Shown here: piece by piece, positions 47,846 through 57,577 of the stretch
Layout: every line of letters begins with the position of its first letter
How positions within the stretch are numbered: position 1 is the stretch's first letter
Assembly: GCF_907164575.1 (NCBI RefSeq)
Contig: NZ_CAJQYY010000004.1
Span: forward strand, 1-64,000
DNA length: 64,000 bases
From: Paraburkholderia gardini
GTDB lineage: Bacteria > Pseudomonadota > Gammaproteobacteria > Burkholderiales > Burkholderiaceae
Direction: 5' to 3'
Notes under the pieces: generated by a model
Seen by the model: the letters and a program-made list of their open reading frames with translations, nothing else
What the model was told of the DNA's origin: nothing
The model's database searches: none
Program-made: the position numbers and the translations under genes

Positions 47846-48770
47846 CGCGCTGCCCGAAAAGACCACGCGGCCGCAGCGCGAGCATCGCGACGAGCAGCAG
47901 ATACGGCACGAGCGGCGCAACCTGCGCGACGCTGAGCGATGCCCATTCCACTGGCAACGACTGCCCCGCCAGCGCGGCAAGCGAACCGAGCGAGATATCG
48001 CTAGCGACAGCGAACGTCTGCACGCACCCCACAACCAGCGAGGCCACGAGCGCGCCGCCAAGCGACCCGAGGCCACCAGTCACGACAACCACGAAGACGA
48101 TCGAGCCGACCGAATCGGCCATCGCCGGCTCGATCACGAAGAGCGGCGCACCGATCACACCGGCAAGTGCGGCGAGTGCCGTGCCCGCCGCGAACACCAG
48201 CGTGAACACGCGCGGCACGTTGTGACCGAGCGCCTCGACGGCACTTGCATGCGTGAGCGCCGCGCGCACGATCAGGCCGGTTTTCGACGTGTGCAGCAGC
48301 AGATACAGCGCGGCGAGCATCGCGACCGAAGCCGCCATCATGAACGCGCGATAACGCGAAAAACCCGCGCCGAAGACCGTGAACAGCGGGCCGTCCAGCG
48401 CGTGCGGCACGGGCGCCGACAGCGCCGGCAAACCCCACACGAGCTTGACCGCTTCGCCGATCAGATACGCCGCGCCGAACGTGAGCAGTAGCTCGGCCAG
48501 GTGGCCATGCGGCCGCACGCGCCGCAACAACCAGCGCTCCATCGCCGCGCCGATGAGGCCGACGATCACCGGCGCGATCACGAGCGCACTCCAGAACCCC
48601 GCGTGCGCCGCGACCGAAAGCCCGACGTACGCGCCGAGCATGTAAAAGCTGGCGTGGGCGAAGTTGAGCACGCCGAGCATGCTGAAAATCAGCGTCAGCC
48701 CCGCCGACAGCATGAATAGCAGCAATCCGTAGCTGACGCCGTTCAGCAGATTGATGACTAGCGACTGCAC
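47832..48770 (-). CDS. livH: Branched-chain amino acid-type ABC transporter permease (LivH-like)
   Basis: A 312-residue inner-membrane permease with about eight hydrophobic segments. LLNGVSYGLLLFMLSAGLTLI and LGVLNFAHASFYMLGAYVG at the N-terminus are the LivH signature, and VVTGGLGSLGGALVASLVVG is the conserved cytoplasmic loop. It starts with GTG at 48768-48770, three bases after the thioesterase stop, so the two are coupled. With the LivM-LivG fusion and LivF it makes a full membrane transporter lacking only the periplasmic binding protein. Confidence 0.9.
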   Translation of the reverse strand: MQSLVINLLNGVSYGLLLFMLSAGLTLIFSMLGVLNFAHASFYMLGAYVGLSVAAHAGFWSALVIAPVIVGLIGAAMERWLLRRVRPHGHLAELLLTFGAAYLIGEAVKLVWGLPALSAPVPHALDGPLFTVFGAGFSRYRAFMMAASVAMLAALYLLLHTSKTGLIVRAALTHASAVEALGHNVPRVFTLVFAAGTALAALAGVIGAPLFVIEPAMADSVGSIVFVVVVTGGLGSLGGALVASLVVGCVQTFAVASDISLGSLAALAGQSLPVEWASLSVAQVAPLVPYLLLVAMLALRPRGLFGQRDDEA

Positions 48771-48773
48771 CCG

Positions 48774-49217
48774 CTAGTCCGCCGCCACGACAAGCGGCGC
48801 GAGCGCCGCGTGCAGGACATCCGGCAGCGCGACCGGACGACGCGTCGCGCGATCGACGTACACATGCACGAAGTGCCCCTGTGCCGCCGCATGCGTCCCG
48901 CCCTCCCGGAAAAGGCCAACTTCGTAGCGCACGCTCGTCGAGCCCAGTCGCGCGACGCGCAGACCCGCCTCGACCCGCTCCGGGAACACGAACGGCTCGA
49001 AGTAGTTGCAGTGTGTTTCCACGACGAGCCCGATCGTCGCGCCGCGCTCGAAATCGAGCGCGCCGGCGCGGATCAGATACTCGTTCACCACCGTGTCGAA
49101 GTAGCTGTAATAGACCGTGTTATTGACGTGTCCGTAGACGTCGTTGTCCATCCAGCGCGTCGAGATCGGCAGAAAGTGGCGGTAAGCTTCGCGTGGCGTC
49201 GGAGTCGGTTTGCTCAT
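48774..49217 (-). CDS. 4-hydroxybenzoyl-CoA thioesterase-family (4HBT) acyl-CoA thioesterase
   Basis: A 147-residue hot-dog-fold thioesterase. The active-site segment RWMDNDVYGHVNNTVYYSYF has the conserved Asp and HVNN of the 4HBT/YbgC group, and VVETHCNYFEPFVFPERV is also conserved. Such enzymes hydrolyse short-chain or aromatic acyl-CoA esters. It lies 39 bases after the alcohol dehydrogenase gene and 3 bases before livH, so it is part of the same transcript. The neighbouring transporter might handle the released acid, but direction and substrate are guesses. Confidence 0.87.
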   Translation of the reverse strand: MSKPTPTPREAYRHFLPISTRWMDNDVYGHVNNTVYYSYFDTVVNEYLIRAGALDFERGATIGLVVETHCNYFEPFVFPERVEAGLRVARLGSTSVRYEVGLFREGGTHAAAQGHFVHVYVDRATRRPVALPDVLHAALAPLVVAAD

Positions 49218-49256
49218 CTTTTTATCGCGTCGTCAGGGGTCGCCATGGCGGCAGGA

Positions 49257-50405
49257 TCAGAACGATTCGGTCAGCATGCGGCGATAGTCGTCCGCCGAGG
49301 CCTCGCGCGGATTCGTCTTGTGGCAATGATCGGCCAGCGCGCCCTTGATGACCTTGTCGAACACGCTTTCGTCGACGCCCATCTGTTTCAGCCCGGTCGG
49401 CAGCCCGAGCCGCGCCGTCATGTCGAACAGCGCCCCGGCAAGATCGGCGTTCTCCGGCAGGTTCATCACACGACGCATGCGCGCATAGCGATTGTTCGCC
49501 ACCACCGTTTCAGCGGACGCGTTAAAACGCAGCACGGCCGGCAGCACGACGGCGTTCAGCGTGCCGTGATGCAGCGACGTACGCCCGTTCACCGCGATGC
49601 CGCCCAGCGGATGCGACAGCGAATGCACGCAGCCGAGTCCCTTCTGGAACGCCATCGCGCCCTGCATCGACGCGCTCATCATGTTCAGGCGCGCGTCCCG
49701 GTCGCTGCCGTCGTGCGTCGCGCGTTCGATATTGGCCCATGCACGTTCGAGCCCGTCGAGCGCGATGCCGTCCGCCGGTGGATTGAACGAAGGCGCGAGG
49801 AAGGTTTCGATGCAGTGGGCCACCGCGTCCATGCCGGTGGCGGCCGTCAGACCGGCAGGCAAGCCCAGCGTCAGACCCGGATCGCAGATCGCCGACTTCG
49901 GCAGCAGATGCCACGAGTGAAAGCCCAGCTTGCGGCCGTCGTTCAGGATCACGATCGCACCGCGCGCGACTTCGCTGCCGGTGCCCGACGTGGTCGGAAT
50001 CGCGATTAGCGGCGCGGCGGCATCCGTGATCTTGCCGCTACCGCCTTCGATCGTTGCATACTGGGTCAGTGCACCCGGATGCGTCGCGGCAATCGCCACG
50101 CCCTTTGCCAGATCGATCGACGAACCGCCACCTACCGCAACCAGCCCGTCGCACCCTTCCTCGCGATACCGCACGGCGGCAGCGAGAACCATGGCCTCCG
50201 TCGGATTCGACGGCGTGTCGTCGAATACCGGTACGTCGGCGAGCTTCAGTGCATCGATCGCGCGCTGGGCGACGCCCGCCGCGACGACACCCTTATCGGT
50301 AATGACGAGCGGTCGCTTGATACCGACCCGCTCGCATTCGGCGGGCAGTTGCGCGAGCGCATCGTAACCAAGATGGATGTGCGTCAGATAGTAGATGTAG
50401 GCCAT
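49257..50405 (-). CDS. Iron-containing alcohol dehydrogenase
   Basis: A 382-residue group III metal-dependent alcohol dehydrogenase. NAD(P)-binding GGGSSIDLAKGVAI and PTTSGTGSEVARGAIV are present, with the metal ligands in ATGMDAVAHCIETF (Asp, His), HSLSHPLGG (His) and HHGTLNAVVLP (His). Possible substrates in the family include 1,3-propanediol, 4-hydroxybutyrate, lactaldehyde and maleylacetate; none can be picked here. The start is the ATG at 50403-50405 (MAYIYYLTHI) with an AGGAG box 12 bases upstream; upstream residues in frame are not conserved. It leads the thioesterase-Liv operon, and a 19-bp dispersed motif sits 124-142 bases before it. Confidence 0.9.
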   Translation of the reverse strand: MAYIYYLTHIHLGYDALAQLPAECERVGIKRPLVITDKGVVAAGVAQRAIDALKLADVPVFDDTPSNPTEAMVLAAAVRYREEGCDGLVAVGGGSSIDLAKGVAIAATHPGALTQYATIEGGSGKITDAAAPLIAIPTTSGTGSEVARGAIVILNDGRKLGFHSWHLLPKSAICDPGLTLGLPAGLTAATGMDAVAHCIETFLAPSFNPPADGIALDGLERAWANIERATHDGSDRDARLNMMSASMQGAMAFQKGLGCVHSLSHPLGGIAVNGRTSLHHGTLNAVVLPAVLRFNASAETVVANNRYARMRRVMNLPENADLAGALFDMTARLGLPTGLKQMGVDESVFDKVIKGALADHCHKTNPREASADDYRRMLTESF

Positions 50406-50528
50406 GTCGGTTCTGTCTCCTGGTGATGAACAAGTGTGGCGCGGGCTGCCGTGTGCCCACGCTCGTATGTTTCGCTGCCGTGTGCCGGGGTCATGCAGCC
50501 ACTCTAACAACCCGGCGACGTGCTGACT

Positions 50529-50547
50529 ATCGGCCGGATGGCCAGGT
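50529..50547. promoter_or_regulatory. Dispersed GCCATCCGGCCGAT-type motif upstream of the alcohol dehydrogenase
   Basis: ATCGGCCGGATGGCCAGGT (plus strand) differs by one base from 7131-7149 and shares 14 bases, in reverse, with 57777-57790. In the gene's direction it reads ACCTGGCCATCCGGCCGAT, followed 21 bases later by TTAGAGT; the copy before the CoA transferase has TTAAGAT at the same distance. Related shorter copies lie at 28198-28209 and 57709-57719. Confidence 0.4.
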
Positions 50548-50606
50548 GTCCGGCCTGTTGAAAACGTGATCGAATGACTGCACGCAATCGCTCGCCAGCA
50601 CGCTGC

Positions 50607-51137
50607 TCACTGTCCCGGCCGCTCGACGAATTCAAAAGGCAGGCCGCGCCGGCGCATCCATTCGCCGAGCGCCTGGCCGGTGCCCGCCCGCCACGGCCGC
50701 AGGTTCGCCGGTTCGACCAGCCGGTATTCGAGCAGTTCGGGCGAAAGCGTGACCGTGCCGTGCGCCTTCACGTGATAGGCAATGATCAGCTCGTTCTTGC
50801 GGATGAACTCGTAGACGCCAATCAGTTCGACCGATTCCGCGTGCAGCGCGGTTTCCTCGAGCACCTCGCGGGCGATGCCTTCCTCGGGTGTTTCGCCGTT
50901 TTCGAGAAACCCGGTGATCAGCGCGAACATGCCTTCGGGCCAGGCCGCGTTGCGCGCGAGCAGGATCTTGCCTTCGTATTCGACGATGGCCGCGACGACC
51001 GGCAGCGGATTGTTCCAGTGCACATAGCCGCAGGTTGCGTCGGGACAGACCTGGCGCACGCGGCCGCCTTCGTGGGCGGCGTCGCTGCGTTCGCTGAGCG
51101 GCGTCGCGCAACGTGGGCAGTATTGGTAGTCGGACAT
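50607..51137 (-). CDS. Nudix hydrolase with zinc ribbon (NADH pyrophosphatase-like)
   Basis: A 176-residue Nudix hydrolase. A zinc ribbon opens the protein (YCPRCATPL, then VCPDATCGYVHWNNP) and the Nudix box is GFLENGETPEEGIAREVLEE followed by TAL, with the catalytic glutamates in place and alanine where the box usually has glycine. The zinc ribbon resembles NudC, which cleaves NADH and removes NAD caps from RNA, but the N-terminal domain and the SQPWPFP region of full NudC are absent, so substrate is uncertain. The ATG at 51135-51137 is well supported. It lies 96 bases downstream of ltaE in the same direction. Confidence 0.88.
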   Translation of the reverse strand: MSDYQYCPRCATPLSERSDAAHEGGRVRQVCPDATCGYVHWNNPLPVVAAIVEYEGKILLARNAAWPEGMFALITGFLENGETPEEGIAREVLEETALHAESVELIGVYEFIRKNELIIAYHVKAHGTVTLSPELLEYRLVEPANLRPWRAGTGQALGEWMRRRGLPFEFVERPGQ

Positions 51138-51233
51138 GCTCGTTGGAATTGAGGTGAATGAATGTCGGGAAAGGCTTCGGATCGTTTCACGTCGTGCGCG
51201 TCGCCGTGCGCCATGCGCTGGCGACGCTCGCTC

Positions 51234-52265
51234 TCATGCCGCGCACAGGTCGCGCACTTCGGCGGCAAACCGCTCGACGGTTTCGGGCTGTGTGTCCCAC
51301 GCGCACATCAGCCGGCAACCGCCCGCGCCGATGAACTCGTAGAACTTCCAGCCTTTCGTCCGCATCGCTTTCGCCGCATGCGCGGGCAATTGCGCGAACA
51401 CGGCGTTCGATTCGACCGGGAACATGATGCTCACACCGGGAATCGCTTCGAGACGCGTTTTCATGAGTTGCGCCATCGCGTTCGCGTGACGCGCGTTGCG
51501 CAGCCAGACGTCGTCGTCGAGCAGACCCAGCCACGGCGCCGAGATAAAGCGCATCTTCGACGCAAGCTGGCCCGCCTGTTTAAGGCGATACGCGAAATCG
51601 TCGGCCAGCGCGCGATCGAAGAACACGACCACTTCGCCCACCGGCAGGCCGTTCTTCGTGCCGCCAAAACACAGCACGTCGACGCCCGCGCGCCACGTGA
51701 TCTCCGATGGATGCACGCCCAGCGTCGCGACCGCGTTGGCGAAGCGGGCGCCGTCCATGTGAACCTTCAGATGACGTCGTCTGGCAATCGCCGCGATCGC
51801 GCGCACTTCCTCGACGGTGTAGACGCTGCCGACTTCCGTCGACTGCGTGAGCGTCACCACCTTCGGCTTCGGATAGTGGATATCGGCCCGACGGGTCACG
51901 ACGGCCTCGATGGCATCGGGCGTCAGCTTGCCGTGGGCGCCGGGCGCGGTCAGAAGCTTCGAGCCTCCGGAGAAAAATTCGGGGCCGCCGCATTCGTCGG
52001 TCTCGATGTGCGCGAGGTCGTGGCAGATCACCGAGTGATACGACTGACACAGCGATGCCAGCGCCAGCGAATTCGCCGCCGTGCCGTTAAAGACGAAGAA
52101 CGCTTCGCAGTCGGTCTGAAACAGGTCGCGCAGGCGGTCGCACACGCGCTCGGTCCAGGAATCGTCGCCGTAAGCCGGCTCGTGACCGCTGTTGTTTGCT
52201 TCAACGAGCGCCGCGAGCGCCTCGGGGCAGATGCCGGCGTAATTGTCCGACGCAAAGTGTTGCAT
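51234..52265 (-). CDS. ltaE: Low-specificity L-threonine aldolase
   Basis: A 343-residue PLP enzyme cleaving L-threonine or L-allo-threonine to glycine and acetaldehyde. Family motifs are FASDNYAGICPEALAAL at the N-terminus, FVFNGTAANSLAL, CHDLAHIETDECGGPEFF, HMDGARFANAVATLGV and the PLP lysine in CFGGTKNGLPVGE (Lys204). Length is normal for the family. The ATG at 52263-52265 is the start. It is downstream of the MFS gene in the same direction, with an 8-bp inverted repeat (52301-52308 with 52330-52337) in the gap. Confidence 0.93.
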   Translation of the reverse strand: MQHFASDNYAGICPEALAALVEANNSGHEPAYGDDSWTERVCDRLRDLFQTDCEAFFVFNGTAANSLALASLCQSYHSVICHDLAHIETDECGGPEFFSGGSKLLTAPGAHGKLTPDAIEAVVTRRADIHYPKPKVVTLTQSTEVGSVYTVEEVRAIAAIARRRHLKVHMDGARFANAVATLGVHPSEITWRAGVDVLCFGGTKNGLPVGEVVVFFDRALADDFAYRLKQAGQLASKMRFISAPWLGLLDDDVWLRNARHANAMAQLMKTRLEAIPGVSIMFPVESNAVFAQLPAHAAKAMRTKGWKFYEFIGAGGCRLMCAWDTQPETVERFAAEVRDLCAA

Positions 52266-52433
52266 GGCGGGCGGCGCACCCTGTAGAAGGCACGCGAAAG
52301 TAACGGGAAGCGGACATTTTAGTGCGCCATCCCGTTATTGTCCGGTCGTTCGAATTTGCTGGAGGGTAATCGTAGGGTCGGGAAGCGCCGTGGGCGGCGC
52401 ACGAGGCGCGAACGGACGTACGGCCCGAGCGGG

Positions 52434-53750
52434 CTATCGGTGCGAACGGCGATTCGAGACGCGGGTGACGATAAGGAGGCCGGCGGCGCCGAGCATCAGT
52501 GCGAACGCGGCCAGCCACAGCGCGGGCGAAAACGAGCCCGTATGAGCGGCGACCGGCGCGGCCACCAGCGGCCCCGCGATCTGGCCGATGCCATAGGCGG
52601 CCGTGGCGTAACCCATCAGTCCGGCTGCATGCTCCCCATGCAGTCGACGCGCTTCACGCATCGCGAAAAGCGTGATTGCCGTGAACGGCAACCCGATCAG
52701 CATGCTGCCGATCGAAAAACCCGCTGCGGTCGGCCAGACGATGCCCGACGCGATGCCTGCCGCCTGCAACACGTAAGCGCCCGCGAGGAGCATGCGATTG
52801 TCCCAGTGGAGCGGCAGACGCGCGGCAAGCAGCGCGCCTGCCATGAGCGCCACGCCGAACATCGGCCAGAACAGATCGGGCCAGGGCGAACCCGGTAACG
52901 CGGCGCGCGCGATCACCGGCAGGAACGTCGCGGTAATGATGTAGCCAAATCCCGGCACGCCGTACAACACGACGAGCCAGATCGCATCGGCGCGGTGAAT
53001 GGTTCGATCGGGCCGGGCGTGATGTGTCGATGCGGAACTGCGCGCCGGTGGCGCGGTGCGGCCGGACGGTCGGGTGTGACTGCCGGGTCGATCGTGCCCG
53101 ACGGCGACGGCTTCGGAATGCTCCGCTGCGACTGCCGGTGAAGCCGGAGCAACGCGTCGGGGCGCGGCCTCGAACACGTGCCACACGAGCGCCGCCAGGG
53201 CCGCCGAGATAAGCCCAAAGCCAATCCAGCCCAGTTTCGCACCGAGGCCGCCCGCGGCGCTCACGAGAAGCCCCGTGCCGACGATCCCGACCCCGGGGCC
53301 GGTGTAGATAACGCCGCTCCAGCGGTGCGCACCGAGTTCGGCGAGCCGGCGCAGGCCCCACTGCGATGCGAACACGAAGGCCCATGCGCTGATCGCTCCG
53401 CCCACGAAGCGCACCAGCGCCCAGATCCAGAACGCGTCGCTGACGCCCATGACGACGGTCAGCACGGCCGTGATGGCAAGGCCGGCGCGCACCATCCGGG
53501 CATGGTCGACCCGCAGCGCCGCGCAGGTAATCGCACCGATGAAATACCCCGCGTAGTTGAACGATGCGAGCCAGCCGCCGTGGCGAATATCAATCGAGCC
53601 GCTTTGCAGCATCAACGGCAACAGCGGCGTGAACGCGAAGCGCCCCACGCCCAGCGCGACCGCGAGCGCCACCATGCATCCGAGCGCGACGCGCCTTGCG
53701 TCGTGCGGGTGGGAGGAAGCAGCAGCAGTGGAAGTGGCGAGGGGTGTCAT
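52434..53750 (-). CDS. YbfB/YjiJ family MFS transporter
   Basis: A 438-residue major facilitator of the YbfB/YjiJ family with about 12 membrane segments (ALGCMVALAVALGVGRFAFTPLLPLML-type start, given here as GVGRFAFTPLLPLML; VIYTGPGVGIVGTGLLVSAA; MGYATAAYGIGQIAGPLVA). A central polar loop of ~50 residues, rich in Pro/His/Ala/Thr, separates the halves and is longer than usual. The ATG at 53748-53750 (MTPLATSTAAASS) is taken as the start; upstream in-frame residues are not conserved. It is divergent from a LysR gene, which very likely controls it. Substrate unknown. Confidence 0.85.
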   Translation of the reverse strand: MTPLATSTAAASSHPHDARRVALGCMVALAVALGVGRFAFTPLLPLMLQSGSIDIRHGGWLASFNYAGYFIGAITCAALRVDHARMVRAGLAITAVLTVVMGVSDAFWIWALVRFVGGAISAWAFVFASQWGLRRLAELGAHRWSGVIYTGPGVGIVGTGLLVSAAGGLGAKLGWIGFGLISAALAALVWHVFEAAPRRVAPASPAVAAEHSEAVAVGHDRPGSHTRPSGRTAPPARSSASTHHARPDRTIHRADAIWLVVLYGVPGFGYIITATFLPVIARAALPGSPWPDLFWPMFGVALMAGALLAARLPLHWDNRMLLAGAYVLQAAGIASGIVWPTAAGFSIGSMLIGLPFTAITLFAMREARRLHGEHAAGLMGYATAAYGIGQIAGPLVAAPVAAHTGSFSPALWLAAFALMLGAAGLLIVTRVSNRRSHR

Positions 53751-53826
53751 GGATGTCTTCGGGGATTCTCGGGGCCGGCGACACGTGCGCGCCGACCATC
53801 GCACGTTCAGATAGTAATCCGCACAG

Positions 53827-53854
53827 TTCATCACAAAAAATGAATTATCATGAT
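53827..53854. promoter_or_regulatory. AT-rich divergent control region with short inverted repeats
   Basis: In the 128-base gap between the MFS and LysR genes, TTCAT-N8-ATGAA (53827-53844) and the palindrome ATCATGAT (53847-53854) lie just before the LysR start. They are the best candidate binding sites for the LysR protein. Confidence 0.35.
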
Positions 53855-53878
53855 TAAAAGCATCTCGGAGTGAGAACG

Positions 53879-54799
53879 ATGGACCTGGCCGCCTTGAACA
53901 TCTTTCGCGCGGTGGTGCGCGAAAACGGCGTGACGCGCGCTGCTGCAAAGCTGAACCGGGTGCAGTCGAACGTGACGACGCGCATCAAACAGCTTGAAGA
54001 GCAGCTGGGCACTGAACTCTTTATCCGCGACGGACGCCGACTCGTGCTGACGCCAGCTGGCGAGACGCTGCTGCCGTATGCCGAACGTCTGCTCGCGCTC
54101 GCCGACGAGGCGCGCCACGCGGTGCGCGAGAACCGGCCGAACGGCCGGCTGCGGCTCGGCACCATGGAAAGCGTCGCGGCGAGCCGGCTGCCGTCCCTGC
54201 TTGCCCGATATCACCAGCGCTGGCCCGACGTAGCACTGGAACTCGAAACCGGCACGACCGGACGGCTGATCGAACGGGTGCGCGACTTCGAAGTCGATGC
54301 CGCACTCGTTGCGACGCCGCTCGACCCGGACGCTTTGCGCGACGTTTTCGATTTTGTGCCGGTCTTTCGCGAAGAGCTCGTGATGCTGACGCCGCGCGGT
54401 CACCGGCCGATCCGCGATGCGCGCGATGTGGCACTGTCCACGCTCGTCGCGTTCGAGCGGGGTTGCGCGTATCGGAGCTATATCGAGAAGTGGTATCTGG
54501 CGTGCGATCTGCGGCCGGCGCGCATCCTGGAACTCGGTTCGTATCACGCGATGGTCGCGTGTGTCGCGGCCGGCGTGGGCGTCTCGATCGCGCCGCGCTC
54601 GGTGCTGGGTCTGCAGCAGAACGTGGACGATATCGCCGTTCATCCGCTCGGCGAACTCGATGCGATCGATACGCTTCTGGTCTGGAGGCGCGGTCACTTT
54701 TCGGCAGCGCTGAACGCATTGCGCGAGCAGTTGCTGGCGGGGAGCAATCTGTCGGCAAGTTCGGAGCAACCGGAGAGGATTGCGCAACCGGCGGTGTGA
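53879..54799 (+). CDS. LysR-family transcriptional regulator
   Basis: A 306-residue LysR regulator with the usual N-terminal winged helix (residues ~1-60, LNIFRAVVRENGVTRAAAKL then QSNVTTRIKQLEEQLGTELF) and a C-terminal effector domain (~90-290). It is divergent from the YbfB/YjiJ-type MFS gene with a 128-base AT-rich gap, a typical regulator-target pair. The ATG at 53879 (MDLAALNIF) is preferred over the GTG at 53870 because CGGAGTG is better spaced. A bidirectional terminator follows 22 bases after its stop. Confidence 0.9.
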   Translation: MDLAALNIFRAVVRENGVTRAAAKLNRVQSNVTTRIKQLEEQLGTELFIRDGRRLVLTPAGETLLPYAERLLALADEARHAVRENRPNGRLRLGTMESVAASRLPSLLARYHQRWPDVALELETGTTGRLIERVRDFEVDAALVATPLDPDALRDVFDFVPVFREELVMLTPRGHRPIRDARDVALSTLVAFERGCAYRSYIEKWYLACDLRPARILELGSYHAMVACVAAGVGVSIAPRSVLGLQQNVDDIAVHPLGELDAIDTLLVWRRGHFSAALNALREQLLAGSNLSASSEQPERIAQPAV

Positions 54800-54821
54800 T
54801 TCTTCTGGCCGCCCCAAAACG

Positions 54822-54860
54822 CAGAAAGCCGCGAGTTCGAAGCTCGCGGCTTTCTGTTTT
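54822..54860. terminator. Bidirectional terminator between the LysR gene and alaS
   Basis: A perfect 14-bp stem CAGAAAGCCGCGAG / CTCGCGGCTTTCTG (54822-54835, 54843-54856) with a 7-base loop is flanked by a T-run on the right and an A-run on the left, so it serves both convergent genes. Confidence 0.88.
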
Positions 54861-54952
54861 CATGCTTTCTGCTGGATCTTTGGCGAAGCGGCCGGCTCAA
54901 CCCTTTCGACAATCGAAACCGGTGCCGCTTATCGCATATCGCGCGCCCGTGG

Positions 54953-57577
54953 TTACAGTTGCGCCTCGACCCAGCCCTTCACGCCTGCCAGCGCTGCCTG
55001 CAGGTTCGCCGGTTCCGTGCCGCCGGCCTGCGCCATATCGGGACGGCCGCCGCCCTTGCCGCCCACCTGCTGCGCGACGAAGTTCACGAGTTCGCCCGCC
55101 TTGACCTTCCGGCTGGCCTCAGCGGTTACGCCCGCGATCAGGCTCACCTTGCTGCCTTCGACGGAGGCCAGCACGATCGCCGCGTTCTTCAGCTTGTCCT
55201 TCAGCTTGTCGACGGTTTCACGCAGCGTCTTGACGTCCGCGCCTTCGAGCGTCGCGGCCAGCACGTGCACACCCGCGACTTCGATCGCCTGACCCGCGAG
55301 CTCGTCGCCCTGGCTCGAAGCAAGCTTGGACTTCAGCGCGCCGAGTTCCTTCTCCAGCGATTTGACCTGCTCCTGGACCTGAGCGATACGCTGCGTGAGT
55401 TCCGCCGGTTGCGCCTTCAAGGCGGCTGCGGCCGCGTTGATACGGGCGTCGAGTTCCTGCACGAAACGCACCGCGTTATCCCCGGTAATGGCTTCCACAC
55501 GACGGATACCCGCGGCCACGCCGCCTTCTGTCACGATCTTGAAGAAACCGATATCGCCGGTGCGATGCACGTGCGTACCGCCGCACAGCTCACGCGAGAA
55601 GCCGAGATCGAGCACACGCACTTCGTCGCCATACTTTTCACCGAAGAGCGCCATTGCACCGCCCTTCACCGCTTCGTCGAACGGCATCACGCGCACGATG
55701 CCCGGCGCGTTCGCCAGCACCTCGGCGTTCACGATTGACTCGACCTGGCGAATCTGTTCGTCCGTCATCGGCGCGTTGTGCGCGAAGTCGAAACGTGTCT
55801 TTTCAGCGTCGACGAGCGAGCCCTTCTGCTGGACGTGCGAGCCCAGCACTTCGCGCAGCGCCTTGTGCATCAGGTGGGTGGCCGAGTGATTGCGCTCCGT
55901 GCGTGCGCGACGCACGGCATCGATCTCCGCCTTCACCACGTCGCCGACCTTCAGCGTGCCCTGTTCCAGGGTGCCGTGATGGCCCACCACGTCGGCCTGT
56001 ACCTTCAACGTATCCACAACGGCGAAGCGCACGCTCGCGTTGGCGAGCAGACCCTGATCGCCAACCTGCCCGCCCGACTCCGCATAGAACGGTGTGTGGT
56101 CGAGCACGACGACAGCCTGCTGGCCCTTCGCTACTTCCTTGACGGACGCGCCGTCGACGTACAGCGCAATGATCTTCGCGTCGTCGAAGACGATTTCCTC
56201 GTAGCCATGGAACGTGGTTTTCGCGCCCGAATATTCGAGACCCTGCGCCATCTTGAACTTGCCGGCCGCACGCGCCTGTTCGCGCTGACGGGCCATGGCC
56301 TCGTCGAATGCGGACTCGTCGACCGTGACCTCGCGTTCGCGGCAGACGTCCGCCGTCAGATCCAGCGGGAAGCCGTACGTGTCGTGCAGTTTGAACGCGA
56401 GCTCGCCGTCGAGCGTCTTGCCGCCCTTCGTATCGAGATCGGCCAGCGCGCTTTCGAGGATCGACATGCCGTGCTCGATCGTTTCGAAGAAGCGTTCCTC
56501 TTCCTGGCGCAGCACGTCGGTGACGCGCTGTTCCGCTTCCTTCAGTTCCGGATACGCGGCGCCCATCTGCGCGACGAGATCCGCCACCAGACGGTGGAAG
56601 AACGAACCCTTGCGGCCCAGCTTGTAGCCGTGACGGATCGCGCGGCGCACGATCCGGCGCAGCACATAGCCACGGCCCTCATTACCGGGAATCACGCCAT
56701 CGACGATCAGGAACGAGCACGCGCGGATGTGATCGGCGATCACCTTCAGCGAATTGTTCGTGAGATCGGTGACGCCTGTCTCGCGGCCCGCTGCCGTGAT
56801 CAGCGCCTGGAACAGGTCGATCTCGTAGTTGCTGTGCACATGCTGCAGCACGGCGGCGATACGCTCGAGGCCCATGCCGGTATCGACGCACTGCTTGGGC
56901 AGCGGCGTCATGTTGCCCTGCGCGTCGCGATTGAACTGCATGAACACGAGATTCCAGATCTCGATGTAACGGTCGCCATCTTCCTCTGGAGACCCCGGCG
57001 GGCCGCCCCAGATGTCCGGGCCATGGTCGTAGAAGATTTCCGAACACGGGCCGCACGGACCGGTATCGGCCATCTGCCAGAAGTTGTCCGACGCGTAACG
57101 TGCGCCCTTGTTGTCGCCGATGCGGATGATGCGCTCGACCGGCACGCCGACTTCCTTCGCCCAGATGTCGTGCGCTTCGTCGTCTTCGTGATAGACCGTG
57201 ACCCACAGCTTGTCTTTCGGCAGCCCGTAGACGCCCGTCAGCAGTTCCCACGCGTAGTGGATCGCGTCGCGCTTGAAATAGTCGCCGAACGAGAAGTTGC
57301 CGAGCATTTCGAAGAACGTGTGGTGCCGCGCGGTATAGCCGACGTTTTCCAGATCGTTGTGCTTGCCGCCCGCACGCACGCTGCGCTGCGCAGTCGTGGC
57401 GCGCGAATACGGACGCGATTCGGCGCCGAGGAACACGTCCTTGAACTGCACCATGCCCGAGTTGGTGAAGAGCAGTGTCGGATCGTTGCCGGGCACGAGG
57501 CTCGACGAACGGACAATCGTGTGGCCCTTCGATTCGAAGAACTTGAGGAATTTCTCGCGGATTTCGGAGGCTTTCAT
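54953..57577 (-). CDS. alaS: Alanyl-tRNA synthetase
   Basis: An 874-residue class II aminoacyl-tRNA synthetase charging tRNA-Ala, the standard length. It begins [19 protein letters not shown]; the catalytic core has [20 protein letters not shown] and [19 protein letters not shown]; the editing domain carries the zinc-binding [18 protein letters not shown] and [11 protein letters not shown]; a C-terminal coiled coil ([19 protein letters not shown]) and glycine-rich domain ([15 protein letters not shown]) complete it. The ATG at 57575-57577 is unambiguous. A TATAAT on the minus strand at 57652-57657 is a likely -10 box. Confidence 0.98.
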   Translation of the reverse strand: MKASEIREKFLKFFESKGHTIVRSSSLVPGNDPTLLFTNSGMVQFKDVFLGAESRPYSRATTAQRSVRAGGKHNDLENVGYTARHHTFFEMLGNFSFGDYFKRDAIHYAWELLTGVYGLPKDKLWVTVYHEDDEAHDIWAKEVGVPVERIIRIGDNKGARYASDNFWQMADTGPCGPCSEIFYDHGPDIWGGPPGSPEEDGDRYIEIWNLVFMQFNRDAQGNMTPLPKQCVDTGMGLERIAAVLQHVHSNYEIDLFQALITAAGRETGVTDLTNNSLKVIADHIRACSFLIVDGVIPGNEGRGYVLRRIVRRAIRHGYKLGRKGSFFHRLVADLVAQMGAAYPELKEAEQRVTDVLRQEEERFFETIEHGMSILESALADLDTKGGKTLDGELAFKLHDTYGFPLDLTADVCREREVTVDESAFDEAMARQREQARAAGKFKMAQGLEYSGAKTTFHGYEEIVFDDAKIIALYVDGASVKEVAKGQQAVVVLDHTPFYAESGGQVGDQGLLANASVRFAVVDTLKVQADVVGHHGTLEQGTLKVGDVVKAEIDAVRRARTERNHSATHLMHKALREVLGSHVQQKGSLVDAEKTRFDFAHNAPMTDEQIRQVESIVNAEVLANAPGIVRVMPFDEAVKGGAMALFGEKYGDEVRVLDLGFSRELCGGTHVHRTGDIGFFKIVTEGGVAAGIRRVEAITGDNAVRFVQELDARINAAAAALKAQPAELTQRIAQVQEQVKSLEKELGALKSKLASSQGDELAGQAIEVAGVHVLAATLEGADVKTLRETVDKLKDKLKNAAIVLASVEGSKVSLIAGVTAEASRKVKAGELVNFVAQQVGGKGGGRPDMAQAGGTEPANLQAALAGVKGWVEAQL

